Shown here: piece by piece, positions 1 through 5,054 of the stretch | Layout of the letters: each line of letters opens with the position of its first letter | Numbering within the stretch: the first letter of the stretch is position 1 | Source of the DNA: Chloroflexota bacterium | GTDB lineage: Archaea > Iainarchaeota > Iainarchaeia > Iainarchaeales > GCA-2688035 | Length of the DNA: 7,072 nt | NCBI GenBank assembly: GCA_030634785.1 | Contig: DAOWAC010000053.1 | Location: 1-7,072 of the forward strand | Direction of reading: 5' to 3' | The notes under the pieces: model-generated | The model's database searches: none | What the model saw: the letters and a program-made list of their open reading frames with translations, nothing else | Told to the model about the DNA's origin: nothing | Position numbers and translations under genes: made by a program

Positions 1-17
1 ATTTTTATTATTCTTTA

Positions 18-791
18 ATGACAAGGTCTAAAAAAAAATTACTTAAGCCTAGAAAGGGTTGCAACAAACCAGTTGTCAAATCCGACTTTTTGTGTTTTTA
101 TGACAACTTTGTTAAAAGTTCGAATCTAAAAGATTTAAAAAATGGTAAAAAATTTGTCAAACGTTTTGGAAAAGGTTTAAGTGAACCTGATGCATCTTTG
201 TTAAAAATTAACAGATTTTGGAACAGGGCCGCGTCTTTTTATTTGACTACTTCTTCACCAAAAAGGTTCGATGTCGAGTTATTGCTTCTTAAACAGTATG
301 CTTCCCTGCAGCCTGCTGACAAGATTGTTTCAATTGGAGCAGGTCCTGCTGTCTTGGAGGCATTTATTGCAAAAGAAATTGTTACCAAAGGACAGGTTAC
401 TTGTATTGATTCTTCTTTAAAGTTTGTTAGAATTGCAAGAAAAATAAGAAACAAAGTTGGTCTTAAAAATATGAGTGTGTCTGCAGGAAGTGCAACAGGT
501 CTAAGGCTTTCCAATTCCTCCCAGGATAAGGTTTTGATGATGCAAACAATTTTGCCTAATACTATTCATTGGAAACCTGTTCTTAATGAGGCTTTTAGAG
601 TAATAAAGAAAACTTCTTCTGCAAGACTTGTTTTAACCTTTGCTTTGGAGGGCAAGTCAGGTCTTGAAAAAATTAAATCATCTCTTTTTAAAAACGGTTT
701 TTCTTCCGAGATTACTGCTTCTTACGGCAAAAGCGGTTCTTTGACTGCTTTTGCAATAATTGCGGGGGTAAGACCTTGTTTTTGGAACTAA
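18..791 (+). CDS. Class I SAM-dependent methyltransferase, substrate unknown
   Basis: Predicted soluble methyltransferase of 257 aa using S-adenosylmethionine. The Rossmann core begins near residue 100. Motif I is VSIGAGPAVLEA (about 104-115). An acidic residue ends strand 2 (CIDSS, D131). A post-core segment EAFRVIKKTSSARLVLTF (about 191-208) matches the 'EAxRVLKPGGxLVLT' stretch of UbiE/type-11-like enzymes, although the usual PGG turn is replaced by KTSS. The first 70 residues are Lys-rich and match nothing I recognise; they may bind nucleic acid or be a lineage-specific extension. The ATG at 18 is the only early Met, but the frame is open from there to the left edge, so an upstream start cannot be excluded. 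No clear Shine-Dalgarno is visible. It converges on the SDR gene with a 23-nt gap. Family is clear; the substrate cannot be told from sequence. Confidence 0.8.
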   Translation: MTRSKKKLLKPRKGCNKPVVKSDFLCFYDNFVKSSNLKDLKNGKKFVKRFGKGLSEPDASLLKINRFWNRAASFYLTTSSPKRFDVELLLLKQYASLQPADKIVSIGAGPAVLEAFIAKEIVTKGQVTCIDSSLKFVRIARKIRNKVGLKNMSVSAGSATGLRLSNSSQDKVLMMQTILPNTIHWKPVLNEAFRVIKKTSSARLVLTFALEGKSGLEKIKSSLFKNGFSSEITASYGKSGSLTAFAIIAGVRPCFWN

Positions 792-814
792 AGCAACTGT
801 TGTTCTTTTTAATT

Positions 815-1708
815 TCAAAAAGATTGCTGTGTTTTTTTCAGTGATTCAATTGTTTTTTTTACAGCTTTTTTCATTCCTGTTTTTGCTTTCCACCCGAGAG
901 AATTAATTTTTGAAGTATCATATTCTCTTGTTCTTGCAAGTCTGTCAATGTGTTGTGTTGTAACAATTCCTTTATTGCCTTTTGTTATTGCCACAATTTT
1001 TGCAACAAATTTTGGCATTGTTTTAATTTTTTCACTTTTGTTAAATCCTTTTCTTATTTCTGCATACAATTCTTTTAATGTTGGCTTATCCTGTTCTGCT
1101 ACCACAAAGGTTTCTCCAATACATTCTTTTTTGTTAAGTGTAAATACTAATGCAGAAACAAGGTCGTCAACGTAAATCGTTTGCCATATCTGTTTTCCGC
1201 CTCCGATTACTGGAAAGCCTTTTGCAGCAAGTTTGATTATGCTTTGCCAGTATTTGTTTGGACCAAATACAAGAGCGCTTCTCACAATTGTTATCGGAAG
1301 CATTTCTTGAAATTCAATAACAAGACTTTCTGCTTTTGCTTTGCTTTTTTCATAAGGAGTAATTGGCTTAATTAAACTTTTTTCGCTTACAATTCCTTTT
1401 ACTCCTGCGTTTACTCCAACAGTGCTTAAGAAAACAAATCTTGAACATCTTGCCTTTGCAGCTGCTTCCAGAATGTTTTCTGTTCCTTTAACATTTACTT
1501 TTTCAAGAGCTTTGCTTTTTTCGTCCAGTACTGCTGCTAGATGAAAAACAGTATCAATTCCCTTACATGCCTGTATGCATTGCTTTTTGTCAAGCAAGTT
1601 ATTGCCTTGGGCTGTATCAAATTCTTTTACTAAATGACCCTTTTTTTCCAAAACCTGTACGAGTTTTTTTCCAACAAAGCCATTGCTTCCTGTTACAAGA
1701 ATATTCAT
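815..1708 (-). CDS. NAD(P)-dependent epimerase/dehydratase-like protein (extended SDR)
   Basis: Oxidoreductase-type protein of 297 aa with a Rossmann fold. The N-terminal dinucleotide motif is TGSNGFVG (residues 6-13). HLAAV (57-61) is the usual post-strand-4 segment. An STVGV stretch (95-99) supplies the active-site Ser/Thr. YEKSK (Y119, K123) is the catalytic YxxxK. VRSALVFGP (142-150) and TIYVDDLVSAL (177-187) are typical extended-SDR positions for substrate-loop and domain closure. Length is normal for compact members resembling 3-beta-HSD or HpnA-like SDRs; sugar-nucleotide epimerases are usually a little longer. The substrate could be a nucleotide sugar, a polyol or a lipid intermediate. 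The ATG at 1708 directly precedes the glycine motif at normal spacing and is well supported. There is no Shine-Dalgarno, and an AT-rich TATA-like element sits about 27 nt upstream, suggesting a leaderless message. It is divergent from the transporter gene. Confidence 0.85.
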   Translation of the reverse strand: MNILVTGSNGFVGKKLVQVLEKKGHLVKEFDTAQGNNLLDKKQCIQACKGIDTVFHLAAVLDEKSKALEKVNVKGTENILEAAAKARCSRFVFLSTVGVNAGVKGIVSEKSLIKPITPYEKSKAKAESLVIEFQEMLPITIVRSALVFGPNKYWQSIIKLAAKGFPVIGGGKQIWQTIYVDDLVSALVFTLNKKECIGETFVVAEQDKPTLKELYAEIRKGFNKSEKIKTMPKFVAKIVAITKGNKGIVTTQHIDRLARTREYDTSKINSLGWKAKTGMKKAVKKTIESLKKTQQSF

Positions 1709-1720
1709 TACATTAAACAG

Positions 1721-1743
1721 TGAGGATTAATTATATTAAAAGC
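1721..1743. promoter_or_regulatory. Possible shared AT-rich promoter between SDR and MFS genes
   Basis: The gap between the divergent genes contains the AT run attaattatattaaaag. On the minus strand it reads tttaatata, centred near 1737. An archaeal start site about 27 nt downstream would fall at about 1708-1710, exactly at the SDR ATG, which implies a leaderless transcript. On the plus strand attatatta, centred near 1734 and preceded by purine-rich gtgagga, would place a start near 1760. That is 20 nt before the MFS ATG at 1780. The fit is by spacing only; BRE elements are weak. Confidence 0.35.
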
Positions 1744-1779
1744 AATGCTCTTTCTTTTATTAAAAAAAGGCCTTTCAAA

Positions 1780-3048
1780 ATGCATATTCCGCACCATTTA
1801 TTTCTTTATACAAGGGTTCACAAAGACCTGAAAAACATTCCAAAAGACGTTAAAACAATGATTTTTGGAATGTTTGTTTATGTTCTTGCCTGGGGCATTA
1901 TTGACCCATTTTTTGCAATTTTTGTTCACAATATTGTTCAAAACTATTTTTTCACAAGCATTTTTTACGGAATGCTTTTTGTTGTAGGAGCAGTTGTTGC
2001 CCTTCCTGCAGGAGCTCTTGCTGACAAAGTAAACAAAATAAAAGTAACTGTTTTCTCAATGTTTTTATATCCAATTCTTGGATTGCTTTATTTTTCTGTT
2101 CCGTTTCTTTCTTCTACTGTTGGACTTGTTGTGCTTTTCTTTTCAAGACTCTTTCACGGAGTTATTGGAACTTTCTGGGTTGTTGAAGAATCTTTTATTA
2201 GAGAAAAGTCTCCTAAAAGTGAAACATCTGCAACATTTGGTCTTTACATTACTGCCTACAGGTTTTGTTTTGTGCTTGCTCCACTTATTGTAATTCCACT
2301 GGTGTTGTTTTTTGGCTTGAATTTGGAAAACGTTCAGTGGCTTTTGCTTTTCCTGATTCCGTTTTCAATTTTGGGCGGGTTAATAATTTCAAAAATAAAA
2401 TCCACTAAAGGCACTCCATTTTCAAAAGCAGTAAAGGAAGTTGTTGTTCAGGACAAAGTCATCAAAAAAGAATTCAAGGATTTACAGGCGCTGGGTTTTG
2501 TAGGATATTTTACGCTTTTGATTGGATTTTTTATGATGTCAATTCAGACGATTGTTGTTTTTCTTATTCCTTTGCATGCAGTTTCATTGAACTTGGGTCT
2601 TATTGAAATTTCTCTGCTTTTTGCTCTGATGAATCTGCCGTTTCTTTTTTCATTTTTCTTTGCAGAGCTTGCTGATTCTTTAGGTAAGACAAATGTAATT
2701 GCAGTGGGTTTTGTGATTGCATCCATTGCATTGGCGGCAATTGCGTTTGATAATTCTCTTTCATTTGTTTTCTTTGCAGCTGCATTTGTTCTTGGAATAA
2801 TTGTTGCAATTATTCAGCCTGCTGTTAATGGTTTGATAACAGACATAACTCCCAGGGTTAATGACGGAGAAATGACTGGTTTGTTTACGGCAACAGTGCG
2901 AGTAAGTGGATTCATAAGTGTGCTTTTGTTAGGTTTTCTTGCAGAATCATACGGTCTCCATTTTCCTTTTCTTGTTTTCGCATTTTTAATTCTTTTAATG
3001 GCAGGAATTACTTTTGCAACAAAGTCGAAGGTAGTTGTAAGGATTTAA
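1780..3048 (+). CDS. Major facilitator superfamily (MFS) transporter, 12 TM
   Basis: Integral membrane transporter of 422 aa from the ATG at 1780, with about twelve hydrophobic helices in two halves. The first six span about residues 26-203, then comes a charged central loop (about 204-235), and the last six span about 236-412. The loop between helices 2 and 3 carries the MFS signature as GALADKVNKIK (about 78-88). The matching loop in the second half reads ELADSLGKTN (about 296-305). Substrate cannot be assigned. A longer version starting at GTG 1720 adds 20 residues (MRINYIKSNA...). I prefer ATG 1780 because aaaagg lies 9 nt upstream of it and because the longer form would overlap the likely SDR promoter. 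The next gene, a cytosine deaminase, follows on the same strand after 48 nt with no obvious promoter. Co-transcription and a link to nucleobase uptake are possible but unproven. Confidence 0.85.
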   Translation: MHIPHHLFLYTRVHKDLKNIPKDVKTMIFGMFVYVLAWGIIDPFFAIFVHNIVQNYFFTSIFYGMLFVVGAVVALPAGALADKVNKIKVTVFSMFLYPILGLLYFSVPFLSSTVGLVVLFFSRLFHGVIGTFWVVEESFIREKSPKSETSATFGLYITAYRFCFVLAPLIVIPLVLFFGLNLENVQWLLLFLIPFSILGGLIISKIKSTKGTPFSKAVKEVVVQDKVIKKEFKDLQALGFVGYFTLLIGFFMMSIQTIVVFLIPLHAVSLNLGLIEISLLFALMNLPFLFSFFFAELADSLGKTNVIAVGFVIASIALAAIAFDNSLSFVFFAAAFVLGIIVAIIQPAVNGLITDITPRVNDGEMTGLFTATVRVSGFISVLLLGFLAESYGLHFPFLVFAFLILLMAGITFATKSKVVVRI

Positions 3049-3096
3049 TCAGTGGTTGTGAAATTTGATGGTGATTGTAATGGTTGATGGAAGTGT

Positions 3097-3537
3097 TTGA
3101 ATTTGGATGATTTTATGCAGATTGCAATTGAAGAAGCAAAAAAGGGTTTGGAAGAAGGCGGAATTCCTATAGGTTCTGTTCTTACAAAGGACAACAAACT
3201 TATTTCCAAAGGACACAATATGCGTGTTCAGGAAAACAATCCTATACTGCATGCTGAAATGACCTGTATTAGAAATGCGGGGATAATGGAAAATTATAAC
3301 GATACAATTCTTTACTCTACTTTAATGCCTTGTTTTATGTGCGCTGGTGCAGTGATTGAATTCAAAATTCCAACAGTTATTGCAGGCGAAAGCAAAACTT
3401 ATAAGGGTGCAAAGAAATTTTTGCAAAGGAACGATGTTAAGGTAATTGATTTAAATCTTCACGAATGCAGGCAAATGATGGAATCTTTTATTGAAAAAAA
3501 TCCATTGCTTTGGAAAGCAGACATTGGCGAGCTCTAA
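3097..3537 (+). CDS. Cytosine deaminase, fungal FCY1-like (EC 3.5.4.1)
   Basis: Zinc-dependent deaminase of 146 aa in the CDA fold, predicted to convert cytosine to uracil plus ammonia in pyrimidine salvage. The zinc/catalytic set is complete: HAE (H52, E54) and PCFMC (C79, C82). Similarity, recalled from memory, to yeast cytosine deaminase extends over the whole chain, including GGIPIG (21-26), GHNMR (39-43), DTILYST (69-75) and the C-terminal WKADIGE (139-145). The last of these keeps the Trp and Asp that contact cytosine in the yeast enzyme (W152 and D155 there). This argues against tRNA adenosine deaminase (TadA) or guanine deaminase. The start is the TTG at 3097, because the first helix (LDDFMQIAIEEAKKGLEEGG) aligns with the yeast N-terminus. 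A TTG at 3103 or ATG at 3115 would shorten it. It lies 48 nt after the MFS gene. A 17-bp tandem duplication overlaps its stop codon. Confidence 0.88.
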   Translation: MNLDDFMQIAIEEAKKGLEEGGIPIGSVLTKDNKLISKGHNMRVQENNPILHAEMTCIRNAGIMENYNDTILYSTLMPCFMCAGAVIEFKIPTVIAGESKTYKGAKKFLQRNDVKVIDLNLHECRQMMESFIEKNPLLWKADIGEL

Positions 3538-3572
3538 GCATTGGAGAACTCTAAGCATTGGAGAACGCTAGC
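3522..3572 (+). repeat. 17-bp tandem repeat, three copies, spanning the deaminase stop codon
   Basis: Copies are 3522-3538 (cattggcgagctctaag), 3539-3555 (cattggagaactctaag) and 3556-3572 (cattggagaacgctagc). Copies 1 and 2 differ at 2 positions, and copies 2 and 3 at 3. The first copy encodes the last residues of the deaminase (IGEL-stop). The other two restate an IGEL/IGER-plus-stop in shifted frames, since 17 is not a multiple of three. It looks like slipped-strand duplication of the gene's 3' end. Confidence 0.85.
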
Positions 3573-3579
3573 TTTTTTA
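3566..3579 (+). terminator. Possible T-run terminator after the deaminase
   Basis: The palindrome gctagc (3567-3572) is followed by six T residues (3573-3578). Archaeal RNA polymerase often terminates at such T-tracts. The stop codon of the convergent peptidase gene lies in the same bases (3577-3579). No equivalent T-run is seen for the minus strand. Confidence 0.35.
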
Positions 3580-4395
3580 GGCAAAAATCAGTCCAAGGAT
3601 GTCTGGCCAAATCATTGCAGCAATACACCCTAGTAAAATAAATGGTCCAAAGGGTGGCATTCCTCTGTAAACAGGAACTTTTAAAATCCCGGTCTTTTTC
3701 AGTATTGCTTTTTCTTTTTCTCCAAATACTCCTTTAAATTTCAATCCAAGTTTTTCTCTGATTCCTTTTTTCAAAAATTCTGTTGCAATTACTTCGTCTT
3801 CGTCAAGTTTGTTTATTGAAATTTGTTTGAGGAAAAACTTGTGTCTTATTCCTTTTTCAAATGCAAGGAACAATAATGCAAGCCCCAGAGTAATTCCAAG
3901 CATGCTCATTGCAGTAATTGAAACAACCTGTGTAATTGAAACAATTGCAAGCCATGCTCCGATAACAATTCCAAAAAGAATTGCTTTTTGAATTCCTTGT
4001 TTGTTTTCTTTCCAGTCAATTCCTATTCTTGTATATTTTAAAAGATAAAAAATTGAATAGAATATTACTGCAAGAATGCATGCTGCAAACAAAGCATTCA
4101 GCAAGAAAAACTGTTCTTGGTAAAATGGCAAAAGGAAAGCTATTCCTGTGAAGAGTTTTACGTCTCCGCCTCCAATTTTTCCCATGTAATAAATTACATA
4201 TCCTATTCCAAACACTGTGGCTCCAATAACAAGCCAGAGCCATTCTCCTTGAACAACATTCAGTAAAACGCCTGCGGCAATCATTGCATAAGTAACTTTG
4301 TCAAGAATAAGTCCTGTTCTTGCATCAGTATAGGCAGCAGCAGAGCAACCTGCAAGTACAATTGCTTGTCTTATTAAAAGTAATTCGAACAACAT
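3577..4395 (-). CDS. A24-family prepilin / pre-archaellin-like peptidase
   Basis: Membrane aspartyl protease of 272 aa that should cleave class III signal peptides from type IV pilin or archaellin precursors on the cytoplasmic side of the membrane. Both catalytic aspartates are present: D24 in YTDARTGLI after the first helix, and D78 in the GxGD-type motif IGGGDVKLF (74-82). About five more hydrophobic segments follow (51-70, 80-92, 97-120, 137-160, 163-179). A charged loop of about 60 residues (180-243, including INKLDEDEVIATEFL) comes next. The chain ends with GMPPFGPFILLG (245-256), like the PFGPxLALG segment before the last helix in prepilin peptidases. There is no N-terminal zinc/methylase domain as in bacterial PilD, which fits the archaeal FlaK/PibD/EppA group. 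It starts 16 nt after the basic protein, with a weak agga Shine-Dalgarno, as the last gene of the SRP54 cluster. Whether it serves pili or archaella cannot be told here. Confidence 0.87.
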   Translation of the reverse strand: MLFELLLIRQAIVLAGCSAAAYTDARTGLILDKVTYAMIAAGVLLNVVQGEWLWLVIGATVFGIGYVIYYMGKIGGGDVKLFTGIAFLLPFYQEQFFLLNALFAACILAVIFYSIFYLLKYTRIGIDWKENKQGIQKAILFGIVIGAWLAIVSITQVVSITAMSMLGITLGLALLFLAFEKGIRHKFFLKQISINKLDEDEVIATEFLKKGIREKLGLKFKGVFGEKEKAILKKTGILKVPVYRGMPPFGPFILLGCIAAMIWPDILGLIFA

Positions 4396-4411
4396 TCAAT
4401 TCTTTCCTGTG

Positions 4412-5041
4412 TCATTGCCATTTTGCAAGGACTGCTGCAGGGTCAATTATGTCCCTAATATAATGCCTTGCCCAGCCAACTTCTTCTTTTAGATTTTTTT
4501 TGAAAATTTCAATAAACTCTCTTCCGTTTGAGATTCCAATCTCTTTCATTAACTTGTATGTTTCCTTTTCAGTAAATTCAATTTTAGTTTTGCCTTTGAA
4601 GGAAATTCTTTCATGTTTGTAAATATTGTAAACAATTCTTCTTACTTTGTCTTTTTTTAACAGGTTTTTGGAACTGTTTGTTTTATTGTGTTTTGACACT
4701 CTATCTAAAGCTCGTTCAAGTGCAAAATTAAGCGGAGCCTTTTGAAGCTCTTTTGTAAGGGCAACATCTGCCTCCCCCTTTTCCGCCATGTCTTTTCTGT
4801 ACTTTCTTTTAAGTGTTAGGAAAAGTTTGGTGTAGCCCATTTTTCCATCAGGTTTTTTTCCCATCATGTTTTTTCCAATAGTTTTGTTATAATATTTCAT
4901 TCGCAAACCGTGGTCTGGAACCTTGTTCCGCAATTCTTTTACAAGATTAATTGATTTTTTTGAAGTATTGGCTTTTTTTTCCAATGGGTTTTTTTTCTTC
5001 AAAACATTTTTCATTGTTTTCCTGTGTTTGCTTATTTTCAT
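4412..5041 (-). CDS. Lys-rich basic protein of unknown function
   Basis: I do not recognise a family. The 209-aa protein is very basic. The first 35 residues are mostly Lys, Arg, Asn and Ser and are probably disordered. The middle holds MGYTKLFLTLKRKYRKDMAEKG (about 68-89), and 98-118 is likely helical. The C-terminal third (about 155-205) is better ordered, with alternating helices and a GWARHYIRDIID stretch rich in aromatic residues. No signal peptide, membrane helix, Cys pair or catalytic motif is seen. The charge suggests RNA, DNA or ribosome/SRP RNA contact, but that is inference. The start at ATG 5041 is well supported by an AAGGTGAT Shine-Dalgarno 5 nt upstream that overlaps the SRP54 stop. 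Translation is therefore probably coupled to SRP54. The prepilin-type peptidase follows after 16 nt. Confidence 0.75.
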   Translation of the reverse strand: MKISKHRKTMKNVLKKKNPLEKKANTSKKSINLVKELRNKVPDHGLRMKYYNKTIGKNMMGKKPDGKMGYTKLFLTLKRKYRKDMAEKGEADVALTKELQKAPLNFALERALDRVSKHNKTNSSKNLLKKDKVRRIVYNIYKHERISFKGKTKIEFTEKETYKLMKEIGISNGREFIEIFKKNLKEEVGWARHYIRDIIDPAAVLAKWQ

Positions 5042-5046
5042 CTAAT

Positions 5047-5054
5047 ATCACCTT
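5047..5054 (-). promoter_or_regulatory. Strong Shine-Dalgarno overlapping the SRP54 stop
   Basis: Minus-strand AAGGTGAT at 5054-5047 closely matches the complement of the archaeal 16S 3' end. It ends 5 nt before the ATG at 5041. The TGA stop of SRP54 (5050-5048) lies within it, so a ribosome finishing SRP54 is positioned to reinitiate on the basic protein. This is the clearest ribosome-binding site in the window. Confidence 0.75.

Noticed and set aside
948..1375. Two plus-strand frames (75 and 64 aa) across the SDR gene
   Set aside because: They are antisense to the conserved SDR core, rich in Phe, Ser and Cys from T-rich complement, with no sign of independent function.
1720..1779. GTG start at 1720 for the MFS transporter
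   Set aside because: It lacks a ribosome-binding site and would overlap the likely SDR promoter; the ATG at 1780 has aaaagg upstream. It is kept as an alternative, not excluded.
3049..3252. Minus-strand 67-aa reading frame over the start of the deaminase
   Set aside because: It lies antisense to a well-supported enzyme and has no recognisable domain or ribosome-binding site.
3097..3537. tRNA adenosine deaminase (TadA) or guanine deaminase assignment
   Set aside because: The C-terminal WxxDIGE and the GHNMR motif match the fungal cytosine deaminase better than TadA, which lacks that C-terminal pattern.
3522..3572. CRISPR-like direct repeats
   Set aside because: The copies are immediately adjacent with no spacers, are 17 bp long and include coding sequence. 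They are a tandem duplication.
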